Positions 9,508-17,743 of a stretch of DNA of 64,000 bases are shown here, one piece after another. The stretch comes from CTSOIL-112 sp964293815 (lineage in GTDB: Bacteria; Pseudomonadota; Gammaproteobacteria; Burkholderiales; Burkholderiaceae): NCBI GenBank assembly GCA_964293815.1, contig CAXYYC010000001.1:1-64000 (forward strand). Reading direction: 5' to 3'. Every line of letters starts with the position of its first letter. Position 1 is the first letter of the stretch. The notes under the pieces are model-generated. The model was not told the origin of the DNA and searched no databases. It saw only the letters and a program-made list of their open reading frames with translations. A program made the translations under genes and the position numbers.

Positions 9508-10731
9508 CACTACACTGCCACCGCCTACATGAAAGCCCACCCGCGCACGCAAACCGCGCTCGTATCCACCAACAGCCTGACCCAAGGCGAGCAAGTCGCC
9601 ATCCTCTGGCAACCACTGCTGGATGCGGGTGTGAAAATCAACTTCGCTCATCGCACTTTTAGCTGGAACAACGAAGCACGCGGTAAAGCCGCCGTACACG
9701 TCGTCATCATCGGTTTTGCACTGCACGACGCACCCGAAAAAACCATTTACGAATACGAAGACATCAAAGGCGAAGCGCACGCCATCCGTGCCAACACGAT
9801 CAATCCGTATCTACTGGACGCGCCCAATATAACAGTCACTGCGCGCAACACCCCGCTGTGTCCCGTACCCGAAATGGTCAATGGTAGCAAACCGACCGAC
9901 GGCGGTAATTTGCTACTCACGCAAGCAGAAAAGGACGAACTACTGCGTCTCGAACCACAAGCCGCCGAATACATCCGACCGTTTGTCGGTGCAGAAGAGT
10001 TTATCAATAACATCCCGCGCTATTGCCTTTGGTTGGTCAATTGTCCGCCGGCACAACTGCGCGCCATGCCCGAAGTCTTGCGACGTGTGAAAGCCGTTCA
10101 AGCCATGCGTGAAGCCAGCACCGATAAGCAAACGCAAAAAGACGCAGCCACACCGACACTGTTTCAGAAAATTCGCCAACCGAGCAGTAATTTTTTATTG
10201 GTTCCCAGCGTTTCATCAGAAAACCGCGTTTTTATTCCTATTGGCTACTTGCCGCCCGAGATAATTGTCAGCAATTTGGTTTACAGCGTTCCTGAAGCTA
10301 CTCCATTCCACTTCGGCATCCTCACCAGCACCCAACACAACGCTTGGATGCGCACGGTTGCAGGGCGTTTAAAAAGCGATTACCGCTACTCAGCCAAATT
10401 GGTGTACAACAACTTCCCGTGGCCGAACCCAAGCGACAAGCAACACGAAGCCATCAGCGCAGCGGCACAAATCGTGCTGGATGCCCGCGCCCTGTTCCCC
10501 GAGGCGTCGCTCGCTGATCTGTACGATCCACTGACCATGCCGCCCGAGTTGGTCAAAGCACACGCCCAGCTCGACAAAACCGTTGATGCCGCCTACGGCT
10601 ACAAAGGCGCGAATACCGACGCCGAGCGTGTCGCCTTCTTGTTCGGCCTATATCAGGATTTAGTTGGCGCGCTCGCTCCAAAAACAGAATCCAAACCCAA
10701 AAAACCCCGCAAACGCATCGCTACCGATTAA
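9508..10731 (+). pseudogene. MmeI-type IIG enzyme, C-terminal part with target-recognition region
   Basis: Continues the same frame after the TGA at 9505-9507. It holds the last methyltransferase motifs (TALVSTNSLTQGEQVAILWQPLLDAGVKINFAHRTFSWNNEARGKAAVHVVIIGF) and the target-recognition region with the C-terminal helices (YSAKLVYNNFPWPNP, then LYDPLTMPPELVKAHAQLDKTVDAAYG), all typical of MmeI-family ends. An ATG at 9529 could start a 400-residue fragment but has no good ribosome site, so separate translation is doubtful. A basic tail, KPKKPRKRIATD, closes the protein. Confidence 0.82.
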
Positions 10732-10739
10732 AATCGTAT

Positions 10740-10771
10740 GGACAGAATGCGTCCTTAAATACCCTTACAAT
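10740..10771 (+). promoter_or_regulatory. Shared operator and -10 box, copy 1 (before the SH3-like gene)
   Basis: GGACAGAATGCGTCC at 10740-10754 has GGAC/GTCC dyad arms. A -10-like TACAAT begins 26 bases after its first base (10766-10771). The same layout is present at 14601-14632. The operator therefore covers the -35 position, which suits control by the nearby WYL-domain regulator. A ribosome site AAGGAG lies at 10795-10800. Confidence 0.6.
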
Positions 10772-10806
10772 GACCTGCATGAATGTTTCGATAAAAGGAG
10801 TAAATG

Positions 10807-11892
10807 ATGAAAGTAGGTGATCGCGTATACCATCGTCGCTTGGGTTTGGGGGTGATTGAGCAGATTCATCAAAAGGACGCAGGCGATGACTATGCGGCGG
10901 TGAAATTTGATGCTGGCCGCACCCAATTGATTTCTTTGGCGGGTGATTATCTGACGTTATCCACCGAGCCTGTGCCTGACCCTGCCGAAGATCGTTGGCC
11001 GGATGATACGTTTTCGGTAGAAGATGAGACCGTGGAGCATTGTTATTCCATGCGCTGGGTTCCGTTTACCGATGATGCGATTGCATTCATCAACCAATGG
11101 TGTCAATCGGACCCTGAGTGGTTGCATAAAGAAGGCTGGGCATTATTGGTGAATAAACAGCCGCCGCAACGGCATTATTGGTCCAATTTATTCAAGGGTT
11201 CTTATCTGATTACGCCGCATCGTATGCATGGGCTATGTATGCGCGTGGAGCGCGTCAATGATGAGATTAAAGCGTGCGATTGGTTGGTGTTTGTTCAACA
11301 TGGTACGCAATGCAATCTGACCATTGATTCCGTTTCTGTTTGGCCGAATCAAGACGAAGCCATCATCAGAGCAAACTGGCATGAGATTGAAATCTGCTTT
11401 TACGATACGGCCTATTTACACAATCGCGATTGGTATCGAACGCAAAGCAATCTTTCATTCTTATTAACCGGATTTGCTCTGAGTGCACGCGTGGATGAGC
11501 CGCAGACAATGAATATCGAACATAAAGCGGACGTGTTAGAAGCCATCAACCGTCATATGTCTGAATCGGGACAGCCTTTGTGGGAGGAATCCATGCAAGT
11601 GAGCACACAAGGAATGGCCGCTTGGCTACCAAACGAAACGGACGCGAATGTGTATCAGTTTCGCGGTACGGTTTGTTCTGTCAAACGGATTTCTGAACTG
11701 CTACATGGTCAAAAGCTTTTGGATCAGGATGGTTGGCTACTGGAGGTGATGTGCTTGCGTCCCATGGATTCTGATGAGTTACCGCTGTCAATCGTTGTCA
11801 CTGAAAAAATCTGGGGACAAGAGCCTGAACCTCAGGTCGGTCAAGATATATTAGGCACTCTTTATTTGCAGGGAGAATTGGCGTACGCCTGA
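10807..11892 (+). CDS. Unrecognised protein with N-terminal SH3-like barrel
   Basis: A 361-residue soluble protein. Residues 1-55 (GDRVYHRRLGLGVIEQI, then VKFDAGRTQLISL) look like the small beta-barrel found in CarD/UvrD C-termini (GD-V-H-FG-G pattern). The middle is rich in Trp and acidic residues. The C-terminal 90 residues (YQFRGTVCSVKRISELL to QDILGTLYLQGEL) look like another small beta domain. I do not recognise the family. ATG 10804 and 10807 are both possible; 10807 has the better distance from AAGGAG. The gene is the first of a cluster under the shared operator. The gene at 15012 has a similar N-terminal barrel. Confidence 0.75.
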   Translation: MKVGDRVYHRRLGLGVIEQIHQKDAGDDYAAVKFDAGRTQLISLAGDYLTLSTEPVPDPAEDRWPDDTFSVEDETVEHCYSMRWVPFTDDAIAFINQWCQSDPEWLHKEGWALLVNKQPPQRHYWSNLFKGSYLITPHRMHGLCMRVERVNDEIKACDWLVFVQHGTQCNLTIDSVSVWPNQDEAIIRANWHEIEICFYDTAYLHNRDWYRTQSNLSFLLTGFALSARVDEPQTMNIEHKADVLEAINRHMSESGQPLWEESMQVSTQGMAAWLPNETDANVYQFRGTVCSVKRISELLHGQKLLDQDGWLLEVMCLRPMDSDELPLSIVVTEKIWGQEPEPQVGQDILGTLYLQGELAYA

Positions 11893-11974
11893 CAATTAGG
11901 CTCATTTGATTTTATTGATGCAATATTTTGGCTGTTCTAAAAGATGTTTGATCTGAACGCTATGGGTGAGGGCA

Positions 11975-13069
11975 ATGGTTTTTTTCACTAAGATACTTAA
12001 GGTTCTGAAATTTTTCTTCGCTGCCTTTTTGGTATTGATGGCGTATTTTATGGCGGCGACGGCCATTTGGATTTTTCGCTATGGTTATAAACCTTCTGGA
12101 TTTTTGGCTTTGGCTTTGACCTGGTTGGCCTTGTTTGGGGTGGGCAAAATGTATCCCTCTGTCACTCATTGGGCAAAGCGTTGTATATCAAAGACTGGCG
12201 TGCCTCGCGTGTTTCAATGGCTCACTCGTAAAGCTGCCTCAATCAAATCAAGCGTGTCCTCCGCTATTGAGACACGTTCAATCTCGTCAGAAAAAGCCAA
12301 GCACAATCAATCCGCCACAGTCAAAACAGAAACGGCAGATCAAAAGATTTTGCCGCCACTCGCTTCAACGCCGAGCGTAACGGTACCACCGAGCAAATCA
12401 TTAAAGCAATCTTTTCAGTCGGGGCTTGAACGGTATAAACAATCTGAGGAGCAAGTGCTTGATAAAATATCAGCCTTGCTCCACTTAACCCAGCCAAAAG
12501 TAGAAGAAAAACCTGCACCGTTAATCCGCCCAGTCGGTAATCGTCTCTCGCCACATCCGCCTTTCACCGCTTCATTGTTGAATGAGGACACTGCAAAACC
12601 GAAGAAAAAAAAGAATAACCACCGTCGGCAACTGGAAAAATTAAAAAGCTTGAAAACCGATGTGGAGATGACCTTGTCCACGGTCAGAATGGCCCAATCG
12701 TCCGTTTCTGCGGCATCGAGTGCTGAATTTCTGGATTTTTTCAGTGATAAAAAATGGGTTTCCATGTGGTCCACTTATGAAAACACCTCCGCGAGCAATG
12801 ACATTCGACAGGCGCAACATGCCGTGGAAAGTTTGCGCAGTAGATTGTCCCATCTGGAGAACGAGCTTAGTTTGCCCAATAGTGATTGGCTTGATTTGTA
12901 TGTCGATTTTCAGTTTGATTTGGATTTTGATGTCTTGTCCTACTTCAATTTTGATAGCTTGAGTTCCAGTTATTCAGATTTAATTGCCGTTGCGGATAAT
13001 TTGCAAACCCTTTCTGATCGCTTGAATTCGTTGATCGACGACATTGAGTTTAAAGACCCATTTGATTAA
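11975..13069 (+). CDS. Membrane protein with Ser/Thr-rich linker and C-terminal helical region
   Basis: About 364 residues, not recognised. The first 55 residues hold two hydrophobic segments (VLKFFFAAFLVLMAYFMAATAIWIF and GFLALALTWLALFGVG). A long Ser/Thr/Lys-rich, probably disordered stretch follows, then a basic helix KKKKNNHRRQLEKLKSLKTDVEMTL. The acidic, aromatic C-terminus has repeated DF/DL patterns (LYVDFQFDLDFDVLSYFNFDSL) and a predicted coiled coil. A GTG at 11966 would add three residues; the ATG at 11975 follows GTGAGGG. It lies 82 bp after the preceding gene, probably in one transcript. Confidence 0.7.
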   Translation: MVFFTKILKVLKFFFAAFLVLMAYFMAATAIWIFRYGYKPSGFLALALTWLALFGVGKMYPSVTHWAKRCISKTGVPRVFQWLTRKAASIKSSVSSAIETRSISSEKAKHNQSATVKTETADQKILPPLASTPSVTVPPSKSLKQSFQSGLERYKQSEEQVLDKISALLHLTQPKVEEKPAPLIRPVGNRLSPHPPFTASLLNEDTAKPKKKKNNHRRQLEKLKSLKTDVEMTLSTVRMAQSSVSAASSAEFLDFFSDKKWVSMWSTYENTSASNDIRQAQHAVESLRSRLSHLENELSLPNSDWLDLYVDFQFDLDFDVLSYFNFDSLSSSYSDLIAVADNLQTLSDRLNSLIDDIEFKDPFD

Positions 13070-13093
13070 CGACCCTATATTTGGAGTACATGG

Positions 13094-13366
13094 ATGATTT
13101 CATTTATATTCACCGTCTTTCTTTATGCGTGTGTCGCAATCTTGGCTGTGTACTGCTTCATTTGGGTATTGATTGGTTTGGCTTGGTTGGTTCTGGCTTT
13201 ACCAATGATTTTGATACTCGGCTGGATTTTATTTTTCTTTGGTTTGCCATTTTATTTGGCTTTTAATGCCGGATGGTTTTGGATTTTCAGTGCGGTGTTC
13301 TTTTGGTATTTATCTGGATTGGGGTTTCGATTATTTGAAAAATACGAATCGTTCAGTGATTTTTGA
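13094..13366 (+). CDS. Small three-helix membrane protein
   Basis: A 90-residue, almost wholly hydrophobic protein with about three membrane segments (ISFIFTVFLYACVAILAVYCF, LVLALPMILILGWILFFFGLPFYLA, FWIFSAVFFWYLSGLGF) and a charged tail FEKYESFSDF. ATG 13094 lies seven bases after GGAG. It is the last plus-strand gene before the tRNA-like hairpin RNA and terminators. No family is recognised. Its position 24 bp after the other membrane protein suggests that they work together in the membrane. Confidence 0.7.
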   Translation: MISFIFTVFLYACVAILAVYCFIWVLIGLAWLVLALPMILILGWILFFFGLPFYLAFNAGWFWIFSAVFFWYLSGLGFRLFEKYESFSDF

Positions 13367-13386
13367 CCACACTTTTTAATGTTTTG

Positions 13387-13483
13387 CCCCGCCGAGGATC
13401 CGACATTTGGAAGTCAGGGCAGTTGTCTTATTTTAGACAATATGCTGTATCCGGTTCGAGCCCGGCGTTCGGCGGGGTTTTTT
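13387..13483 (+). ncRNA. tRNA-like structured RNA ending in an intrinsic terminator
   Basis: An outer 9-bp stem CCCCGCCGA (13387-13395) with TCGGCGGGG (13469-13477) is followed by six T, like a terminator. Inside are three hairpins in tRNA order. The first is a D-arm-like GAC-ATTTGGAA-GTC (13402-13415) with a GG in the loop. The second is an anticodon-arm-like TTGTCT-TATTTT-AGACAA (13423-13440). The third is a T-arm-like CCGG-TTCGAGC-CCGG (13451-13465) with the canonical TTCGA loop. The outer stem is longer than in a tRNA, no CCA is encoded, and the anticodon loop has the wrong size (8 nt with a 5-bp stem). A decayed tRNA (Leu-like 3' half) or a tRNA mimic at the 3' end of the upstream operon are the options. 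Confidence 0.5.
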
Positions 13484-13582
13484 GGCTTGGAAACACAGAG
13501 AATCTCGTTGTCGTAGGTTTTATTTTTTGATTGACAATGACCGTGTGAGATCGCCATTAGCCTCTCCCAAATTTTATTTGGA

Positions 13583-13614
13583 CCACCTGTGTTTTGTGCA
13601 CAGGTGGTTTTTTT
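13583..13614 (+). terminator. Intrinsic terminator
   Basis: The stem CCACCTGTG (13583-13591) pairs with CACAGGTGG (13599-13607) around a 7-nt loop and is followed by seven T. It ends plus-strand transcripts from the 10.8-13.4 kb genes, just before the convergent WYL gene. Confidence 0.85.
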
Positions 13615-13623
13615 GTTTAAAGA

Positions 13624-14580
13624 TTACTCAAAAGTGGCGCTCTCTTTCTTTTGTGTTTTTTCTTTCGGTTTTAACCGCTCTAATTTTCGCTCGACTTGCC
13701 TGCGTATGTAGCGTTTGAGCGGGCGCGGCTCGAGGATGTCGATATTGCCCGCCCATTTAATCAGTAGTTCTTCTATTTCAAGGAAGTTGGTGATTTGGTA
13801 TTCGATGATGAGTTGACCGTATTCATTTTCATCAATGATTTTTTGGCTGGGTAGGTAGTCTTTGGCGCGAAAGTATTTGGTAACGGCTTTGTCCACTCGA
13901 ATGCGCACCACTTGTAGTTTTTTACTGTAATCAGCCCAAGGGGTTTGTATCTGTTCGATGAATTGCTCGATGCCGCGCTCACGCAGGAAGGTTTTTCCCA
14001 TGCGTTGCACGCTGACGATGCGCCCCAATCGCAGCAGTTCTACTCGCGTAATGCGGGTGTTTTTCCCCACCAAATAGAAGTTGTCTTGCATAAAGACAAT
14101 TCGGTAGGGTTCGTAGGGGATGGTCATAACCTTGCTCTGAGTTTGGTAGCCCAGCTCAATGACCATGCGGTATTTGATAACGTGTTCGATCTGGCGCACG
14201 ATATCGGGATTGTTTAGTACTTCAAATGGTTTGTTTTTGTAGGCGTATGTCTGGGCTGAGTCGTGTAAAAGTTCTCGTGTCTCTCGGGTCAATTCTTGGT
14301 TCGTATGAGCGATATTGAACATATTGGCAATGCCGGATAATTGCATCAGTTCCCCGCTATGCAGGACTTGATCCAGCAGTATTTTGTCATAGGCTCGATA
14401 GCTGTCACCTTCTTTGCGGATGAATTCGCCGAAAATCTCTTTGATAAGCGCCAAGTCGCGCCGAATGCTACGCGCGTGTACGCCGTATTGTGTTGCCAAT
14501 CGTTCGACATTGAGCGCCTGACCGCTATTGAGCCGCGCGATAATCTCTATCGTGCGGCGGATGCTGTCGCTGTGACTCAT
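13624..14580 (-). CDS. WYL-domain transcriptional regulator
   Basis: A 318-residue DNA-binding regulator. Residues 1-60 form a winged helix-turn-helix (IARLNSGQALNVERLATQYGVHARSIRRDLALIKE). The WYL domain is around residues 130-205 (ELGYQTQSKVMTIPYEPYRIVFMQDNFYLVG, then RVELLRLGRIVSVQ). The rest is the WCX C-terminal extension. The architecture matches BrxR/CapW-type repressors that guard phage-defence operons. The gene is divergent from the HIRAN gene; the shared operator lies in the 97-bp gap, 21 bp upstream of its own start, so it probably regulates itself. Ribosome site AAAGG, start ATG 14580. Confidence 0.9.
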   Translation of the reverse strand: MSHSDSIRRTIEIIARLNSGQALNVERLATQYGVHARSIRRDLALIKEIFGEFIRKEGDSYRAYDKILLDQVLHSGELMQLSGIANMFNIAHTNQELTRETRELLHDSAQTYAYKNKPFEVLNNPDIVRQIEHVIKYRMVIELGYQTQSKVMTIPYEPYRIVFMQDNFYLVGKNTRITRVELLRLGRIVSVQRMGKTFLRERGIEQFIEQIQTPWADYSKKLQVVRIRVDKAVTKYFRAKDYLPSQKIIDENEYGQLIIEYQITNFLEIEELLIKWAGNIDILEPRPLKRYIRRQVERKLERLKPKEKTQKKESATFE

Positions 14581-14600
14581 TTATTCACCTTTCTTTTTAC

Positions 14601-14632
14601 GGACACAATACGTCCATTTAACCCAATATACT
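14601..14632 (+). promoter_or_regulatory. Shared operator and -10 box, copy 2 (before the HIRAN gene)
   Basis: GGACACAATACGTCC at 14601-14615 agrees with the site at 10740 in 13 of 15 positions. The -10 box TATACT (14627-14632) begins 26 bases after the first operator base, exactly as in copy 1. It lies between the divergent WYL and HIRAN genes, so one bound regulator could act on both. Confidence 0.65.
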
Positions 14633-14677
14633 GCAAACATGTCAAGTAGATCACGTTTATGAAGAAAGGAGTGCATC

Positions 14678-15028
14678 ATGGCATATACCCGTATCAAATC
14701 ATTTTTAATCGCTGGCTTTCAATACCACGAAGGTGCGTTGGCATTCAGCCAAATGGAAATCGGTACCAAACTACAACTACGCGCCGAGCCTGAAAACCGT
14801 TGGGATCACAATGCGGCGGCGATCTATTTTGCTGATTACAAGCTGGGCTATATTCCCCGCGATGAGAATCACGATATTGCCAAAATATTACAGGCGGGTC
14901 ATGAGATTTTTGAGACGGTGGTGCAGCAGCTTGACCCGCGTGAAAATCCGGCCAATCAGGTGCGGGTGGTTGTGTATGTTTTGCCTGCAAACCTGACACA
15001 GGAGTGTAACCATGAAACTGAAAACTAA
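14678..15028 (+). CDS. HIRAN-domain protein
   Basis: A 116-residue single-domain protein. Residues 5-95 carry the HIRAN pattern: FLIAGFQYHEG, then LRAEPENRWDHNAAAIYFADYKLGYIPRDENHDIAKIL. HIRAN domains bind the 3' ends of single-stranded DNA in HLTF and occur alone in many bacterial accessory regions. The ribosome site AAAGGAG precedes ATG 14678. The last 17 bp overlap the next gene, so the two are translationally coupled. Its place next to a WYL regulator and in the same regulon suggests DNA sensing or repair in a defence setting; that is inference. Confidence 0.85.
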   Translation: MAYTRIKSFLIAGFQYHEGALAFSQMEIGTKLQLRAEPENRWDHNAAAIYFADYKLGYIPRDENHDIAKILQAGHEIFETVVQQLDPRENPANQVRVVVYVLPANLTQECNHETEN

Positions 15029-15713
15029 AGATTTAGTACGGCATGTGGATTTTGGCTTGGGTATTATTTTGTCAATTGAGTATGACTTAAAACTAACCGA
15101 TGGCCGAACCCAAAAGCAAATAATTGCTGATAGGGCTTTCATTCAATTTGAAAGCGGTGAAAAGGCAATTTTATGTGACTCAGATCTTCACTCGGTTAAA
15201 GAACAACTAAGTACTAAAAGCCCTCTATATTGGCTTTTACATCCAGAACCGCCACCCGTTTACGATTTTGAACCGTTACCTGACCCTGTTTTACCTGATG
15301 GATACGTCAGAGGAAAAACATACGGCTCACAATTTGTTCATCTCTCTGATGAGGAAAAACAAGCCATGATCCCATCTGGTGAGCTCTGTTACACTCATGT
15401 CCGAGCAACAGGGAACGAAACGTACGTTCAGGGCAGATTGGGGCATGAACAAAGGGAGTTTAAGGGATTCTATCCAGAAACCAAAGGGGTATATTGTCCT
15501 TTCTACAACTATACTGAGTATGGAACATTGTGTTGCGATTACTTGGATTTAGAGTTTTTTTATGATGAAGAAAAAGTACAAAAGCACTTTAAAATCAGCG
15601 ATGCGCGTCAAATGTTCTACTACCCATTCGGAATCTTTGATGATATGTATAAGCTTTGTCAGGTCAAAATGGCGCTCACCGATGAGGATTGGGACATAAT
15701 GGAAGGAAGATAA
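15012..15713 (+). CDS. Unrecognised protein with N-terminal SH3-like barrel, coupled to the HIRAN gene
   Basis: A 233-residue soluble protein. Residues 1-60 (KTKDLVRHVDFGLGIILSIEY to FIQFESGEKAIL) show the same V-H-FG-G barrel pattern as the gene at 10807. The rest contains a proline-rich linker (EPPPVYDFEPLPDPVLPDG) and a C-terminal domain rich in Tyr, Phe and Cys (GVYCPFYNYTEYGTLCCDYLDLEFFYDEE). Family not recognised. The start ATG 15012 has AGGAG just upstream inside the HIRAN gene. It is the last gene of the accessory block; the next 190 bp hold no further gene. Confidence 0.72.
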   Translation: MKLKTKDLVRHVDFGLGIILSIEYDLKLTDGRTQKQIIADRAFIQFESGEKAILCDSDLHSVKEQLSTKSPLYWLLHPEPPPVYDFEPLPDPVLPDGYVRGKTYGSQFVHLSDEEKQAMIPSGELCYTHVRATGNETYVQGRLGHEQREFKGFYPETKGVYCPFYNYTEYGTLCCDYLDLEFFYDEEKVQKHFKISDARQMFYYPFGIFDDMYKLCQVKMALTDEDWDIMEGR

Positions 15714-15906
15714 ATATAGACAATACCATTTTAAATAGAAATTCAGTCAACTTCTCTATCTTTCAACGCACCACAAGACAAATCTTTGGATATGAACTGT
15801 GGTTATCTTTACTTTGTACTCTTAAACTGCATTTAATGGATAATACTCAGTGTTCCCTATTGGTGGGTTTCATTTTGCCCACCGTTTTTGTCTCTTGAAA
15901 ATCACC

Positions 15907-17718
15907 ATGCGCCACCATTCCGCCTCCGCCCCACCCAATGAATCTTCAAACAACCCGAGCCGTTCGGATTGGCAAACACTGAAATCGCTTTGGCCGTATA
16001 TCTGGGCGAGCAAGTACCGCGTGTTGATCGCGCTGTCGGCCTTGATTCTGGCGAAATTGGCGAATCTGGCGATTCCGACCACACTCAAGCACATTGTCGA
16101 TGCGATGACGCCGAACCCGACCGTGCAGGCGGTGTTGGTGGTGCCGGTGGCGTTATTACTGGCGTACGGAGCGCTGCGTGTGTCGCAAACGCTGTTCAAT
16201 GAGTTGCGCGAGATTGTGTTTTTTCAGGTGGTGGAGAATGCGGCGCGTACGGTGTCGTTGAAGGTATTCAATCAATTGCATCATCTGTCGCTGCGTTTTC
16301 ATCTGTCGCGTCAGACGGGCGGCCTGACGCGTGACATCGAGCGCGGTAATCGCGGTATCCGCACGCTGATTGGCTTTTCGTTCATGACGATTGTGCCGAC
16401 GCTGATCGAGGTGGTGATGGTGTTGGGCTTTTTGTGGGTGAAGTACGATGCGGTGTTCGTCGCGATCACGGCGGCGGCATTGGCGGGCTACATCGGTTTT
16501 ACCGTGTGGATTACCGAGTGGCGCACGCAGTATCGCAAGCGTATGAATGAGATGGATTCGAAGGCAAATCAGAAGGCGATTGACTCACTGCTTAATTTTG
16601 AAACGGTGAAGTATTTTAACAATGAGTCGTTCGAGGCCAAACGCTACGATGAGGGTTTGAAACAGTTTCGCGTCGCGGCGATTGAGTCGCAAAATTCGCT
16701 GTCTTTGCTCAATCTCGGCCAGCAGATGATTATCTCGGTCGCATTGATTGCGATTCTCTGGTATGCCACACGCGACGTGGTGGCAGGGCGCGCGACCGTC
16801 GGCGATTTGGTGTTGATTAATACGCTGATGTTGCAGTTGTATGTGCCGCTGAATTTCCTCGGCGTGATGTACCGCGAGATCAAGCAGGCGCTGATTGATG
16901 TGGACAAAATGTTCACGCTGCTGGATGCGCCACACGAGATCACCGATGCGCCGAATGCGGCGGCGTTGCAGGTCTCCCACGGTCGCGTGGAGTTTCGCCA
17001 TGTGGATTTTGCCTACAACGACAACCGGCCGATTTTGCACGACGTGAGTTTCACCATCGAGCCGAACACCACCACGGCGGTTGTGGGTAAAAGCGGCGCG
17101 GGTAAATCGACCCTGTCGCGCTTACTGTTTCGATTTTATGACGCGCAGAGCGGCGATATTTTGATTGATGGTCAATCGGTGCGCGCCGTGACGCAGGAAA
17201 GCCTGCGCCAAGCCATCGGTATCGTGCCGCAGGACACGGTTCTGTTCAACGACACACTGGGCTACAATATCCGCTATGGCCGCCCCGATGCGAGCGACGA
17301 GGAGGTGTTGGCGGCAGCGCAGGCCGCGCATTTGGATGGGTTTTTGGCACGCCTGCCCGAAGGTCTGGACACGCAAGTGGGTGAACGCGGGCTGAAAATC
17401 TCCGGCGGGGAAAAACAGCGTGTGGCGATTGCGCGCACTTTGTTGAAAAACACACCGATTTTGGTGTTTGACGAAGCGACCTCCGCGCTCGATACCCACG
17501 CGGAAAAAGCCATCCAGTCGGCATTTGATGAAGCCGCACACAACCGCACCACGCTGATCGTCGCGCATCGACTCTCCACCATCGTGCACGCGGAGCAAAT
17601 CCTCGTGATGGACGACGGACGCATTGTTGAGCGCGGCACGCATGCGGAATTATTAGCGAAAAAGGGCGTTTACAGCGAGATGTGGGCGCAGCAGCAGCGC
17701 GAGCCGATGAGCGAATAA
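15907..17718 (+). CDS. ABC exporter of the Atm1/heavy-metal type
   Basis: About 603 residues: an N-terminal six-helix membrane domain (residues 30-330) fused to a nucleotide-binding domain. Walker A is VVGKSGAGKSTLSRLLFR, the Q-loop GIVPQDTVLFND, the signature LKISGGEKQRVAIARTLLK, Walker B PILVFDEATSALD, and the switch His lies in LIVAHRLSTI. The membrane part has the Atm1-like phrases SRQTGGLTRDIERGNRGI and NFETVKYFNNESFEAKRYDE. Family members export glutathione-linked metal or sulfur compounds. The start ATG 15907 (MRHHSASAP) is preferred over an in-frame 15850. The dimer acts in the inner membrane. Confidence 0.92.
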   Translation: MRHHSASAPPNESSNNPSRSDWQTLKSLWPYIWASKYRVLIALSALILAKLANLAIPTTLKHIVDAMTPNPTVQAVLVVPVALLLAYGALRVSQTLFNELREIVFFQVVENAARTVSLKVFNQLHHLSLRFHLSRQTGGLTRDIERGNRGIRTLIGFSFMTIVPTLIEVVMVLGFLWVKYDAVFVAITAAALAGYIGFTVWITEWRTQYRKRMNEMDSKANQKAIDSLLNFETVKYFNNESFEAKRYDEGLKQFRVAAIESQNSLSLLNLGQQMIISVALIAILWYATRDVVAGRATVGDLVLINTLMLQLYVPLNFLGVMYREIKQALIDVDKMFTLLDAPHEITDAPNAAALQVSHGRVEFRHVDFAYNDNRPILHDVSFTIEPNTTTAVVGKSGAGKSTLSRLLFRFYDAQSGDILIDGQSVRAVTQESLRQAIGIVPQDTVLFNDTLGYNIRYGRPDASDEEVLAAAQAAHLDGFLARLPEGLDTQVGERGLKISGGEKQRVAIARTLLKNTPILVFDEATSALDTHAEKAIQSAFDEAAHNRTTLIVAHRLSTIVHAEQILVMDDGRIVERGTHAELLAKKGVYSEMWAQQQREPMSE

Positions 17719-17743
17719 TAGTTTGCATCCATTCAGAGTCAGC

